NCBI GenBank assembly: GCA_033032865.1
Contig: JAWHQI010000075.1
Span: forward strand, 4,960,001-5,024,000
From: Dactylorhiza incarnata
Taxonomy: Eukaryota; Streptophyta; Magnoliopsida; Asparagales; Orchidaceae
Direction: 5' to 3'
DNA length: 64,000 bases
The translations under genes and the position numbers were made by a program. The notes beneath the pieces were generated by a model. The model had not been told where the DNA came from. It did not search any database and saw only the letters and a list, made by a program, of their open reading frames with translations. Position 1 is the stretch's first letter. The number at the start of each line of letters is the position of its first letter. Below are positions 11,351 through 23,599 of the stretch, piece by piece.

Positions 11351-13135
11351 TGTTGGAACAACCCAATTTCTGATTTGGGCTAGGATCACTAAATGTTGAT
11401 TAAGGACAAAGTTGACCCCAATGTATAGTTTATGGGTCAAGAGTTTAGGCTGTTAGAACACAAGAATTCATTCAGATTCTGCGTTCGACAAACTCCATAA
11501 TGCGTTCGACGAACGGCTATCTGCGTTCGACGAACGGCGTGCTCTCTGTGTTCAACGAACGACATGTTCTCTGTGCTCGACAAAATCCAGCCGTCTCAGC
11601 AGTTTAGAGGTCGACGAACAGCTCAAATCTCAGCGGTCGACGAACCCATTTCAGCGGTCGAAGAATTTTTCTAAGTGCAGCGCTCGACTAATTTTATTCA
11701 GCGGTCGACGATCCCGTCTCACCGGTCGACGAACAGATTGGTTCAGCGGTCGATGAACAGACCCCGGCTCAGCGGTCGACGATTTTGCTCAAGCTCAGCG
11801 GTCGACGATTTTATCCAGACTCAGCGGTCAATGAATACTTCCGTTCGACGAACTCCAGTCTGCGTTCGACGAATACCTTCAGATCGACGAAAGTTCTCCA
11901 CAGCTCAACAAAATTAATTCTTCCAGCAATATTCATTTGAGGTCGACGAAGTAAATTTTGTGTTCGATGAAAATCTTGAGGTCGACGAATCTACATTCGA
12001 CGAATTTTATACAGATCGAAGAATTCATATTTAAAGTTCCGAAATTTCAGAAGATTATATTTATCTCATTCTCCGAACTCAGATCGACGACAGCAACGGC
12101 TCTTTCTATCAGATCAAGTAAGGAAAATAATCTCCTTTCTTTATTTCAAGATTATATCCATTGACATTCCTCGGAAAAGGACATTTCGTGGAAAAGGAAA
12201 GAGATTTACGGCGCAGCAGATTTGTGTTTTCAAAATATCCTTTCAGATATATTTATTCCTATTATAAGGGATCTGCAATTAATGTCTGTCAGAGATTTCA
12301 AAAGGAAAAATAGGAAGAAGATACCCAGCAGTTTTTCACGACAATAAGGATACAGAACATATTGTTGTACAGAGAAAAAGAACAGGAAAAGAAAGAGAGA
12401 AAAAGATACAGGAAGAACAGAAAAACAAAATCACACAGATCTTCATCTTCTTCCTCCTCCAACAGCTCTTACTTACTGAAAACATCTTCATCAACAATAC
12501 TCTCTCAGTCATCAGCTGCAAGTACAGATCTCCAAAGAGCAACAAAAAATCTGAGAAGCATTCTTGTCTTTCAGATTTACCAGCTACAGGAAGATCATTT
12601 CTCTCAAGAAAAGCTCCAGCCAATCTACTGTCAAACAACTTCATATCAGACAGAGGAAGCTTTTCAACATACATCCACTAGAGTCTTCTCTTAGCATCTT
12701 GACAGAGAAGAACATCTAAACCCCTCTCTATCCCATCTTGTACAGGGTTAAAACTCCCTTCAAAAGTTTACCTCTTGGTGGCAAGACACCTTATCAAAAA
12801 ATCCTGCTTGGTTTTTGGGCACCTTATCAAAAGCTCATTGGTGTGAGGGCACCTGATCAAAAATCCTAGTGGATTCCTACCAAGGGTGGTAGAAGAGTAG
12901 ACGTACCCAAGTTTAGTGGGGAACTACTATAGCTCCTTGCGTCTTCTGTGTTTGTTTTACTTTTCTGTGTTTGTGATGTGTGCCTTCTTTGTGTTTGTTT
13001 TTATTACTCACTCTCTATACACATATATATATATATCACTATTTTAATTCCACAATAAAACTAAGGGAAAAGGTTTTAAACTCTACTCACCCCCCCCCCC
13101 TCTAGAGTTAATTTAAGATCTAACCTCCACTTTCA
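11351..13135 (+). repeat. Element B 3' LTR
   Basis: It starts TGTTGGAACAACCC and ends CTCCACTTTCA, like the 5' LTR. It carries the word array (about 11480-12010), TATTATAAGG at about 12260-12269 in place of the 5' LTR's ATATAAGG, the CACCTTATCAAA repeats (12785-12862), AATAAAACTAAGG and a C run (13090-13100). The AAAAT that follows is the right TSD half, then the C pol sequence resumes on minus. Confidence 0.9.
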
Positions 13136-14820
13136 AAAATGGATCCTGATTTGCTTCCTCAAATTTCTTGGGTTCAATTTGAGAGAGAAAACTTAGGTAC
13201 AATGCTTTACTTGCAGCTCTTCTCCTTGTCATCACACCTTGGTTGACATTTCCTATTATCTGCTCTTGGGGATGATCTGTTACTTGTCTCAAGGCAGTTG
13301 GTAGTATTCTGGGCACTTCTGCATTAGCAACTTCTTCAGGTTGCATTTCTTCAGCCATTTCTGAGCTTTTTGCAGATTCTTCCTCGATTTCAACTGTCAC
13401 TGACTGATTCTTATTTTTGAGTGAGGTACTAGCATTGTCTTCAATGGATAACTTCTTTAGTCTCTCCATTGTACCTGCATTCACTAGAGAACTAGACCAG
13501 CCCTTTTGTATAAGGCTAGTCTCATCAAATACCACATGAACAGATTCTTCCACTGCTTAGTTATTGATGTTGCACACTCTATAGGCCTTGCTATGAGAGT
13601 TGTAGCCAACAAAAATACCCTCACTGCTTTTCTCAGCAAACTTAGTTAGCTTGGATTTCCCATTATTAAGGACATATCATTTGCTTCCAAAGATCCTAAA
13701 GTAGGATAAGGTTGGTTTTCTGCCCTTCATTAACTCATAGGGAGTTTTCTTGTGGTCTTTGATAATGGAAGTCATGTTTATCACATGACAAGCTGTATTG
13801 ACAGCCTCTGCCCAGAAGTATTCTGGTAGAGAGGAGTCACTTAGCATTGTCCTACTAGCCTCTATCAAGGTTCTTTTCTTCCTTTCAGCAACCCCATTCT
13901 GTTGAGGAGTTCTTAGTGAGGAGAATTCTTGGGAGATACCTAGTTCTTGGCAGAATTCTGTCATGGCCCCAAACTGAAATTCTGTCTCATGGTCACTTTT
14001 GAGTTTGACCACAGTACAGTCCATCTTATTCTGGATCTGCCTGACAAAAATTTTCAAGATATCTAGGGTATCTGACTTCTTTTTGAGGAAGAATACCTAA
14101 GTGAACCTTCAATAATCATCAACAACTACAAGGGTGTAGGCCTTCCCTCCTAAGCTATGAACTAACATAGGACCAAACAAATCCAGGTGCAGTAGAAACA
14201 GGCACCTAGTGGACTCTTTGTTAGATATGCTTTTAAAGCTGGTCCTAGCCTGCTTTCCAAGTTGGCAAGCTTAACATGGACCATCTTTGATGCACTTAAT
14301 ATCAGGTCCATTTCTAACTAGGTTTTGTGAGAAAAGCTTTTGCCTATTGTCTTATAGTTGATGTGTGCAAGTCTCTTGTGCCATTGAACACAGAGAGCCT
14401 CTTTACCATCAGTCACAAGACATATGGGCATGGAAGAATTTGTATTGAGAAAATTTAAACAATAAATATTCCCACTCCTAGTGCCAGTTAAGGTAGCCTC
14501 AGAATCTAAGGACTTCCTAATTAGACATTGGTCCTTGTGGAAGGTAATAACAAAGCCAAAGTCACAAAGTTGACTTATGCTTATGAGATTGTGTTTCAAT
14601 CCCTCCACAAAAGCCACCCTTGCGATGGTAACTAACCCATTTGAGTTGCTTCCATAGCCCCAGGTCATTCCCTTTTCTGAACCTCCAAAAATCAATATTG
14701 GTCCATTCTCCACAGGGGTAAACTCATTCAAGTACCTTCTGACTCCAGTCATGTACCTAGAGCAGCCACTGTCCAAATACCAAATTGGAGATTGGTTGGC
14801 ATTTGGACCTACCTGCAAGA
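13136..14820 (-). pseudogene. Element C pol: protease and integrase fragments
   Basis: Reading on minus, the protease segment (14818-14318) contains WYLDSGCSRYMTG with the DSG catalytic triad, and ends in the pre-integrase WHKRLAHIN. The integrase core (14057-13677) shows KSDHETEFQ and TPQQNGVAERKKRTLIE with the second Asp and third Glu. The segment 13553-13136 is the integrase C-terminal linker (FDETSLI, QEQIIGNVNQG.MTRR). Stops and frameshifts separate these parts, and the stretch 14060-14318 is decayed. It stops at 13136 where element B entered; the RT continues at 3177. Ten to fifteen residues either side of the break suit the usual linker-to-RT order of Copia. Confidence 0.87.
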
Positions 14821-14824
14821 CAAA

Positions 14825-17003
14825 TTACTTCCCCTTAGGTACCCAATATGGATTGGGTCCTCGGTTTCTGTTAGGTTGGTATAAAGGAACACTAAACCAC
14901 GGAGGGTTCTTCACTATCTTTGCATTGAGCCCTGTTGGGTTGAACCAACAGTCCAAGGCAAAGTGGCTTACTTTCCCACAGCACCAGCATTCATGTCTAT
15001 TATATCTTCTCTTCTGCTTCCCCATCTGAGTGGGGTGGCAGTGTTGATGAGTAGAAGAGCATGCTTCTTGCCTAACATATCTTGGGTGAACCTCATATGT
15101 GTGAGCTTGGGGTGGAATCGGTCTCACCACATTTTGATTCACCTTCTTAGGAATAGGCTTTGTAGGAACAGCCTTTGCCCTACTCTTGATTGCTGTTGTT
15201 GTAGGTTTGTGGGCTGAAGGATTTGACACCAGCACCTTCTTGTAGGAAGGTCTAGCTTCAGAATCTTTGCCCTTAACTGTCTCCTGATTAAAACCAATAC
15301 CAGCTCTGAACTATCCAGAGAAGGTGTCAATGATAGGCAGGATAGTTTTGGGCATCGAGAAGTTGGATGCCAGTTTCTTCACAGCCAACAACATTTCCTC
15401 AAGGTCCTTGATGACCTTGTTCTTCTGTCCCAATTCAGCATTTTTAAGCCTTATGGTTTCCTTGAATTTGTTCAATTCTTTGCTCATAGTAGCCAGCTTC
15501 TCAGTTGTCTCCTGGAGCTCAGATTGAACATGCTTCAAGGAATATAACTCCTTGGTCTGGACTTTGAGGAGTTTCTTACAGCTTTTGAAGGCTTTCCACA
15601 AGGCTTTGTACTGCCTTATCAGTTCAGATTCAACTTCATACTGGGATCTTGAGGCTGTGTTGTTGGCAGCAGACACACCCTCATCATCATGTAATGAATC
15701 TGCTACTGATTCAGAATCAGAGTCAGATAGTGGAGTTCTGTTGGTTACCTTCCCAGGAGAGATGTCATCCTGGTTCCCTTCATTGATGGCCATCAATCCA
15801 ATAAGTGCCTCGTCCTCAGTCCCAGAGGAGCTTGATTCAGAGTCACTTAATGTTCTGGTCTTCTTGGCCACGAACCCTTTTTCAGAGTTCCTCTTGCTCC
15901 TTGAGCTTCTTCTTTCTTCATGGTTTCTTGACTCCTTCTTCTTAGAGGGGCAGTCAGCAGCCATGTGACCTATTTTGCTGCAAGAAAAGCAAACAGTATT
16001 ATTTAAATCATGTCTACTAGAGTTGGATCTGTACCTTTCCACCCTGGGAGCTTTGGATCTGTCACGATAGTCAGATCTTCTGGAGCTTGAGGAGGAGTTT
16101 CTGTGACTGTCCCTCCTCCTTCTGTGTAGCAGCATCCTGAACTATTTTGAGAGGAGGGCCACCTCTCTATCAGTATCATCAGAATCAGAAGAGTTGGCTT
16201 CCAATTCTTCACTGCTCTCAGATTTGCTCTGAGTTGTAGAGGTCTTTCCCTTGGCTCTTCTGGTGCTCTCAGCCTTTAGAGCCACCGATCTCTCTCTTGA
16301 GCTCACTTTTGAGCTTTCTTCTTCAGCCTTCCTGGTGTTGAGCTGAAGTTCATGAGACAGCAGCTTTCCATACAGATTTTTGGGCTCCATGACGCCCAGC
16401 TGACCCATCTCTCTGATGGCAAAGATCTTGATGTCCCATTCTTTTGTGAGGGATCTGAGAAATTTGCCATTTAGATCAGAGTTGGTGAACTCTCTTTCGT
16501 AGTTTCTCAGACCATTCACTATCTTGAAAAATCTCTCATAGCAGTTGGAGATTGTTTCATTCTTGCCTTGCTTGAAGGCCTCATACTCTTGGTTGAGAAG
16601 GGATTTTCTATCATCCCTTACCTCTTCAGTACCCTCCATGTATACGATCAGGGAGTCCCACATCTCCTTGGCCGTTTTGAAGTGAATTAGGTTCTGGAGG
16701 GTTGAATCATCTATGGCACTTATAATGACATTTGTGCCCTCTTATCTAGGCCTGCCAAGGCTAGCTCGTCCTTGGTCATGTCCTCATATTTCTTTACCAC
16801 CTATTTGTTGGATCAATGGTTGAAGTTATTGAAGGGATAAAGGGACCCTGTTGGATTGTCAGATAGATTCTTGGATCAACTGCTTCCATGAACAGCCTAA
16901 CCCTTTCCTTCCAGATAGGAAAGTTCTCCTTTGAGCAGATTGGAAGTTTCATGGATCTCATCTCCCAATTCTGATCACCACCAGCCATAGTGAGTCGTTC
17001 CAC
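14825..17003 (-). pseudogene. Element C gag with two zinc knuckles
   Basis: The likely start is MAGGDQNWEMRSMK at about 16988, 56 bp inside the PBS; a second upstream Met (17003) is possible. Parts in order on minus: DUF4219-like N-terminus (FPIWKERVRLFMEA); a frameshifted section to 16663; the UBN2 capsid-like domain (16663-16142); a Ser/Arg-rich region with a first CCHC knuckle (CFSCSKIGHMAADC); an acidic tract; and a long coiled coil (about 15650-15330). A second knuckle-like CWCCGKVSHFALDC with a WVPKG end follows at 15000-14825. At least three stops or frameshifts are visible. The long coiled coil after the first knuckle and the WVPKG motif are Sirevirus-type traits. Confidence 0.87.
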
Positions 17004-17043
17004 GATCTAGATCAGACGATTAAGTCTTCTTTTGATCAACCTA

Positions 17044-17055
17044 GCTCTGATACCA
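17044..17055 (-). other. Element C primer-binding site (initiator Met tRNA)
   Basis: The minus strand reads TGGTATCAGAGC, a perfect 12-nt complement of the initiator-Met tRNA 3' end. It lies two bases inside the LTR edge at 17058, which fixes C's orientation and LTR boundary. Confidence 0.92.
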
Positions 17056-17057
17056 CT

Positions 17058-17422
17058 TGTTAGTAATGGAACGTTCACCTAGAGGGGGGTGGTAGGTGAT
17101 TTGGGTTCTTTTTAAACTACTTGCACGAGTTTCAAATATTCAAGCACAGAACAAAAAATATCACACAGATAAGCATAGATAAAGTGCACTAGATGACACA
17201 AGATCTATAGAGGTTCCTCAAGACCGTGTGTCTTGAGTAGTCCTCTGTCCCTCTATGCCTACCCAGCAGTGTGCTAGGATCGGCAAACTCTGCCAAAAAC
17301 TTCAGGCCCTCAAGCCTTACACCACGGACCTGCAAGTCCAACAGCCTAGGCCCGCAAGCCCCTACTGTCCCCGAGCCCGCAAGCTCGACACTCAGGCCCT
17401 CAAGCCCTACACAACACAGACC
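17058..17422 (-). repeat. Element C 5' LTR, inner piece (interrupted by D)
   Basis: The LTR inner end is TGTTAGTAATGGAACG on the + strand (minus strand ends AACA). It shows the TAGAGGGGGG/TTCACC-type U5 motif shared with the other Copia LTRs, then a run of GGCCC(G/T)CAAGCC-type short repeats (17300-17415). At 17422 it is broken by D. The AGACC at 17418-17422 is the left copy of D's TSD, and the LTR continues at 29297. Confidence 0.88.
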
Positions 17423-18876
17423 TGATGCGGTTTCAGTAAGTGCACCGGTCGCACAAGTGATAAAGTTGGGAATACGTCCCCGAACATTATCTCTCAAGGA
17501 ATGCGCGTGGATTGTTTGATTCTTCGGATTGAGAAAATAAGTACTATAGTAGATTAAAAGGAAAAAATAGGGCTTTAATTTTGGTTTCCTAAATCACTAC
17601 ACAGAAATAAAATGCGGGTCAAAACTCCGCTTTGCAAGGCGGGATGGATGCAACGGTCGCGATGTCGTGCTTCGGTGAGCGGGTGAACGAGAAGACTGGC
17701 GGATTACGGTGCTCCTCAAATCTCATGAACCACAAAGGATCTCAAAAACATGAAATCACATTAACTAAAACACATTATTCATGATCATCATCCATAATAA
17801 CAAACATATCTACGAAAACTTTGAAGCAAGCAAAGGGGAAAAGAGGAAACCGAAGCTCGAAGACTAAGCTGAAGATTCTCGGCTGGAATCGACAGGTTGT
17901 CAAGCCTCGTCTGTGCTCGGTCTTCAGTTGCATCCGGGGTCCGGAGGAGCTGTCACCTTCCTCTACTTATACCCGTCTTCTTCGTGGTCTAGCTTGAGGT
18001 CACTCTTGTTCTACACCTTGAATGCAGCGGAAGCTCTCCTTCTATGGCGTTCTTGAGCTCGAGGATGATGGAGGAGGCCAAGGAGGGAGCTTTGGTGGAA
18101 GAGTTGCAAGCCAAAGGTCCCCGGAGCTCCTCCTAGGTCGAACGGTGGTGGAGCGGCGAAACTGGGCGAAAATGGCGGGCTCTGAAGCTTTTCCCGCGGG
18201 GGATTCCTTCTTCCAGCGGATTTCCTACCATAAATATTGAAATGTCATAAATTTAGTCACGCACGGGCGAACGCATGACCGTGCGTTGCCAGTGCGTTAT
18301 TTAACAAATAAATTGGCTTGATGAAGAAGCAGCAGCGCCCGTGCGATTTACTCACGCATGGGCGAAACCGCCGGTGCGCAAAAATGCACGAACAAATTTA
18401 GATTGGCTGAAAAACAAATGAAACAGGCGACCGTGCATTTCCTTCACGCACGGGCAACCGCCCGTGCGCACAAATGCACGACCAAATTCAAATCATCGGT
18501 TTTCCTCCCCAGATGAAGGCGCACGACCGCAGCCATCCGTCCATCAAGAAAAATGCACGATCGTGCGATACAAATAAACATGATTTCTGGGGTAAAATAG
18601 GGTGATCCAACTACCTGTACAAACAACAATTCAGCTGGGAATACACCTCCAGCACCAATCAGACGAAGAAAAAGGATTGGGGAGCACCATGTGCTTACCC
18701 CCAATATCATGGAGCGCAAACGCACACCAAACGGGCTTAAAAGGAGCACAAAGCACGAAAGTGCGCATGAATGAGCATACGAGAAATAGATGCAATAATA
18801 GCTTGAAAATGATGCACAAGAGAGTGAAAACTAGCCTGTATGAGTCCATCAAAGTGTATATAAATGGGACTCATCA
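17423..18876 (-). repeat. Element D 3' LTR
   Basis: This LTR of 1454 bp is nearly collinear with 27841-29291. A CGCACGGGCG/CGCCCGTGCG word array lies at 18250-18560, and a candidate TATA box (minus GTATAAGTAG, 17963-17972) lies downstream of it in the transcription direction. Scattered substitutions and small indels separate the two LTRs, so the insertion is not recent. Confidence 0.88.
18250..18560 (-). repeat. CGCACGGGCG / CGTGCGT word array in LTR D
   Basis: Words such as CGCACGGGCGAACG, GACCGTGCGTTGCC, CGCCCGTGCGC and AAATGCACGA recur in both orientations, so neighbouring copies can pair. The sister array in the other LTR is at 28675-28985. The composition is much more CpG-rich than the flanks. 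Confidence 0.85.
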
Positions 18877-18892
18877 CACCCCCAGACTTAAC
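18877..18892 (-). other. Element D polypurine tract
   Basis: On minus the sequence AAGTCTGGGGGTG directly precedes the 3' LTR. A second near-copy (AAGTCTGGGGGAGAG) lies at 20249-20263. TCTGGGGG-type tracts are usual for Athila/Tat elements. Confidence 0.85.
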
Positions 18893-20627
18893 CATTTGCA
18901 CGTCTCGGGCAAACTACTTAGCTCTCCCGTCGGAACAATTGGATGTTAGAGCAGATTTGAGCGGTAGAGAACCATGCGAAGTCGCATGCTCACATGTGTA
19001 GAAATACGTTAGAATAGAATTTAACTCAAGATTATATTTAACTATTTCTAGAGTAGTAATTTGAAATTTAGTGTACTCGGATGGTGAATCCCGGTGAGTC
19101 TTTCGGTCGCGTACAAGGGACAATAGCGTGACTAATGAGTAGAGTATTACTCGAATCAAAATTTGGGACAATCTCCTAAGAAATCCATCAAAGTCGGTGT
19201 CCATAGGCTTGCACGTTCACACTCTCTCTACTGCATGAGATGACTCATATCTAAAATCAATAGGACTTATAGGTTAAGATTTGGCTTAGGTTGAGTTTAG
19301 GTTAGATAAGTAGAAGAACGATGGGCAACGCACTCAACATAACCTGAGTACTAAAGAGTCTAAAATCACCAATAGAACAATTTCAAGAATCACACAGCAC
19401 CCACAGACTTCAACTGGACACTAGGTGCATGCTAAGCCAACCGTACATTGTTTTATCGAGAGATTATACTTGAAAGTTCTTTTTGCACAATTTTTTTTTT
19501 CTTTTTCTCTTCTCGACAAATAAATCTTTTGTAAGCACTTTATAAACTTCTCCTTTAGCTTTCTCAAAGCTGTCATACAATACATAGATAACACCAAACG
19601 TGATAGATATATAAACTTCTTTTCAAACTCATTTGTTGGTGCGAATATAGGTTTGGCCGTATGGCTTTGGTGAAATTTAAGTGGAGCTAAGCAAGAAGGA
19701 TAGGTAGGCTCAAGTGGGTTTGCAAAGGTGATTACATTGGTTAGGATTTCAAAAGCATAAACGGACCAAGAGACGGCCTACATCACGCTTTAAAATGAGT
19801 TATTCAATGCAATCGTTTCTAGCCACCGAGAAAGGTCATTCCTTCCGACCCTAGTAATAAGCTACTACTAATTCTGCTACACTCAACTCTATACTACCGA
19901 TGGATTCACCGGATTCACCACTAGAGTAAAATAAATTGCAACTACTATAATAGAAATAATTAAATTATAACATTGAATTTTATTCTACTCTAATTGAATT
20001 TCTAGGCGTGACGGGAGCACTCGACTAGAGCACTACTCGAGTCAACATTTTTCTCTACCCCTCACACCTACACTAATAATCCAATTCTTGCGAGCGGGGA
20101 ACCTCGCAGCAATATCCAATAAGCGCGTGCGATTAAGTACGCGTGAACTAGGTGCAAATGTATGCAATGTGTGCACAAAATTGAAAGTCCTAACTTAGCA
20201 CATTCTAACATGCTATGCAAAGTGCGTGCACGTGCATAACTCGATCTCTCCCCCAGACTTGATCACAATCCTATAAAATAAAGAATTCATGGATTAAGGA
20301 AAATAGGGGTAGAGTGGACCTATGCTCACGAATGAGCATGCCAGAAGTGCGGCAATTCCTTCTTTAACTTTCTCCTTCCTCATCCTCCGAGCGAGTGCTT
20401 GAACCTGCGATGTTAGCATGAACAAACAACAAGACAAAATAAACACAAATCTGAACAATAGATCGGAACTGAATGGTTCCCCCATGGGTTGTCTCCCAAG
20501 AAGCCCTTTTGTTTACTGTACTTAAGGTGAACCAAATACCTGTATTAAGCAAAGTTCATAAAGTGCAGAAGTTCTAAAGAAGAGTTCACACGCAAAGTTC
20601 TCAGAACACAAAAAGAAAAACATAACA
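18893..20627 (-). other. Element D 3' untranslated region
   Basis: About 1.7 kb lie between the protease relic and the 3' LTR. Stops occur in all frames and there are no domain motifs. It contains an internal polypurine-like tract (20249-20263) and a T-run (19490-19505). Autonomous Athila elements carry RT-RNase H-integrase here; none is recognisable. Confidence 0.6.
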
Positions 20628-21329
20628 TCAGTGATAAGCACTTTTGTAGTGCCCGTCCCCAGTGGCTCGTAGGCTGGAGGTGAAAGCTTTAGGGCCAAAA
20701 TTGGTATCGCCCAATTTTCCCCTAGCCTCCGCCATCTTGCCACGGAGAGCTGCGGAGCATGCACCACGCAATAGTCTCTCTTGTTTACGCTTCTCCATGG
20801 TTGGAGAGCGCCAGCGTTGATAAGTTTCAGCATTTTTTCCCACCTTGGTGGTGGGTGGCATCACTTTCGTCGCCGCGGTAGCGACTGGATCAGCCCAAGA
20901 GATAGAACGTTTAAGAGGTTTGATACATAATTCATTACAAGCTAACAATGGGACGTCGTCCCGAGTTACATTCGACTTGACAGGTTCAGAAATGAGGTTC
21001 TCCTCCCTCTCCGAGTCACATTCTTTCCAACAGTCAACTTCTTCCTCCTCTTCGCTCGACTGATCTTCTTCCTTTTCTCCGTTAAATGATCCTTCTTCTT
21101 CCCTATTCTCTGCATTACTAAGTGATTCATCAATAATAAACTGGGGAGAGCAAAATAATGTTGCAGTTGCAATCTTGGGGCAAGTATGGGATATTACCTT
21201 ACAAGGTAAGATAACACACCCCGTAGAGAAGTCCAAAGTGGCACCGCTCTCTTTCAAGAATGGTACTCCCAATATGAGGGATAGATTGATTCTCACGGGG
21301 TCCCAATACTTGGAAATCAGCGACCACCA
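20628..21329 (-). pseudogene. Element D protease region, downstream part
   Basis: The minus strand encodes a DPVRINLSLILGVPFLKES segment ending with ATLDFSTG. This ILG.PFL block is the second signature of retropepsin-like proteases in Athila-type pol. An acidic Glu/Ser-rich stretch (EEDQSSEEEEEVD) and a basic tail follow to 20628. It is separated from the upstream protease part (26069-26200) by the insertion of E. A frame change lies between the insertion point and the DPVRIN motif. Nothing after it looks like RT. Confidence 0.75.
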
Positions 21330-21334
21330 CCTTC

Positions 21335-21718
21335 TGTTGGAACAACCCCATTACTGATTTGGGCTAGGATCAGTATCTGCTGACTAGGATCAAGTTGACC
21401 CTAATGTATAGTCAATGGGTCAAGAGTTTAGGTTGTTAGAACTCAAGAAATCATTTCAAGTTCTGCGTTCAATGAACTCCATACTGCGTTCGACGAACTG
21501 CGCTCTACGTTTGTCGAACGCAGAGAGCATGCCGTTCGTCGAACGCAGAGAGCAGTTCGTCGAACGCAGTATGGAGTTCGTCGAATGCAGAACTTGAAAT
21601 GATTTCTTGAGTTCTAACTGCCTAAACTCTTGACCCATTGACTATACATTAGGGTCAACTTGATCCTAGTCAGCAGATAGTGATCCTAGCCCAAATCAGT
21701 AATAGGGTTGTTCCAATA
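21335..21718. repeat. Long inverted repeat of the Sirevirus LTR start
   Basis: The first ~175 bp of an LTR (TGTTGGAACAACCCC onward, 21335-21510) meets an inverted copy of the same LTR start (21511-21718, outer end TATTGGAACAACC on minus). The arms match closely over about 175 bp, including the conserved GGGTCAAGAGTTTAGG and TTCGACGAA words. If transcribed, this would form a long hairpin. Confidence 0.85.
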
Positions 21719-22270
21719 ATCTCGCCCTATTTGGGTTAGGACACTATTTGACAAAAATTGAAAACAAACAAAAACAACAGAGCATATATATATATGGTAT
21801 ATTTTAAATATTTCATCAGATATAAAATAAATAGCACTATGAGCTTTGAAACATTTCAATGAAAATAAAACTAATAGAAATATACAATAAGAACCTTTGA
21901 TTTTCTCTGAATTCTTTCTTTCTGAATTCTTGAATTCTGATCTTTTCTGAACTGAGTTCTTGCTTTCTGACTTGATTGTCTGAACTGTATCTTTATATTC
22001 TGAATTTGATATATGCTGGATGCTATAGCATCATACAGAAGATGATGGATCATCATGCTATAGATTTTAGTTCTTTTTCTTCTTCTTCTTCACTTTGACT
22101 AGATGATGGTTCATCATGCAGAAATTTTAACAATTTTTTATTAAGTTTTCTGTTACTTCTTTTTCCTTAGCAGATACTAATTTTGTAGATGTAGTAAAAG
22201 TATTTTTCTTTAGATTATGAGATATATTAAATGAAAATCTTAAGCTATTTTGCTGCCATTTAATCTGGAT
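21719..22270 (-). other. Inverted 3' non-coding region of a Sirevirus element in E
   Basis: On minus, this runs into the inverted LTR with a decayed PPT (AAATAGGGCGAGAT). Upstream of it is the same AT-rich CAGATTCAGAA-type sequence as 24000-24224. It is therefore the 3' end of a Sirevirus copy lying backwards. Confidence 0.75.
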
Positions 22271-22835
22271 TTTTAGTGCTTATGATATTCATTAATTTGA
22301 TATTTCTTTCATTAAGAGTTTGTTCAAAATTTTCAGAAATAATTGAATTATTTTTCAAAGGAATTTGTTCTGATATTTTTAAATCTACTTTAAATTTATT
22401 ATTTTCAGAAGTTAAACTGGTTATTTCTGTTAACTTTGTGATTTCTTTCTCAGATTTAATTAAATCTAAACAGATAATTTTAAAATCAACTTTGAAATTA
22501 GTGGGATTAAAATCAAGGTTAGATACTACCTGATCAGCATCATTGTCTGACCCTGATTCTGATTATTCTGAATTGTTTGCTGAGGCATTGATAGCCATCA
22601 TACAGAAGTTCTTTTCTTCTTCATCATCCTCATCATCACTGGAACTGGATGAAGATGCATGATCTGAATCATTGTATGAGTCATATATGGCCATCAAGCA
22701 CTGATCTTTGTCATTTGCAATATTTTCATCTTCAGATGAACTTGATGATGACTTTGACTCTTCTGCTGAACTCTCATTTTCATCAGATTCACATTCTGCA
22801 TTTGAGTTGTGGTTTGATCCATATATGGTCATCAT
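22270..22835 (-). pseudogene. Inverted gag 3' segment in E
   Basis: The minus strand encodes the acidic Ser-rich gag section (DQCLMAIYDS, CMMAINASANNSE, 22835-22563) and then a coiled coil (22533-22276) that matches element B gag at 6227-6700. The zinc knuckle and capsid parts are absent. A TAATCAGAATC stop at about 22560 splits the two. Nearby direct repeats of an ATGGCCATCATGCAGAATG.TATAGC block (22020-22940) mark local duplications at the inversion edge. Confidence 0.8.
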
Positions 22836-22942
22836 GCAGAATGCTATAGCTTTTAGTTCTTTTTCTTCTTCTTCTTCACTTTGACTATATGGCCATCATG
22901 CAGAATGTTATAGCTTTTAGTTCTTTTTCGTCTTCTTATGTT

Positions 22943-23389
22943 GGATGCAAAGTAGACAGGAAAAGCACATCAGGAACTTGCCAGTTTCTTGGTGATAGGC
23001 TTGTGTCTTGGTTTTGTAAGAAACAAACATATGTGTCTACATCAACAGCTGAAGCTGAATATATTGTTGCAGGCAGTTGCTGCTCACAGATATTGTGGAT
23101 ACAAAATCAGCTCCTAGACTATGGTGTCAACTTAAATAAATCAATTATGTTTTGTGATAATACTAGTGCAATATCTATAGCACAAAATCCAGTTCTCCAT
23201 AGTTGGACTAACCACATAGAGATTAGGCACCACTTCCTTAGGGATAATGTGGATAAAAACAAAATCTGCCTACAGTTCATCTCTGCTGATTTGCAAAGAG
23301 CTGATATTTTCACCAAACCCTTGGATGAAAAGAAACATATATTCTTTATAAATCAGCTAGGAATGATAGATGGAGACTCAATCCAATAA
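22943..23389 (+). pseudogene. RNase H C-terminal fragment in E
   Basis: The segment starts abruptly at [17 protein letters not shown] and runs through [19 protein letters not shown] and ADIFTKPLD to QLGMIDGDS. It is nearly identical to element B RNase H at 9943-10380, so B and E are closely related. ADIFTKPLD is intact here, whereas B has FTN. The upstream RT is missing, and the junction with the inverted gag is at about 22940. Confidence 0.88.
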
Positions 23390-23599
23390 TAATTAAATCT
23401 TCTATTTATCCCCTCATTCCCTTCAATATCAAACTAAGTTTTTCTGATTATATAAATGCCTACAGAATTATTTCTATTTCTAGTTCCCTTTGCACTTGAT
23501 CTCTTTTTCATTTTGCAGGAACAATAGCAATGTCAATCTTGCATCCTTCCCAACCTCCTCAAAAGTCCCTTCTTCTAGGGGCCTAGATCCAAATTTCCT

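Larger units (their letters stand above)
3178..13135 (+). mobile_element. Element B: full-length Sirevirus-like Copia, defective
   Basis: B has two LTRs in the same orientation (3178-5008 and 11351-13135), a PBS, gag, pol and a polypurine tract directly before the 3' LTR. Flanks are GAAAT on the left and AAAAT on the right, a 5-bp TSD with one substitution. The C pol reading frame resumes across it. Gag lies about 110 bp after the 5' LTR and the order PR-INT-RT-RH is Copia. Both LTRs carry the TTCGACGAA array, and the same word also occurs between gag and protease and after pol. The copy has at least two frameshifts in gag and several stops in pol, so it is not autonomous now. Confidence 0.9.

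Noticed and set aside
17271..17519. ORF of 82 codons on + across the LTR C / LTR D junction
   Set aside because: It spans a TSD between two LTRs and cannot be an old gene.
18602..18949. ORFs shared by both D LTRs
   Set aside because: Shared because of LTR identity; low-complexity content and no family match.
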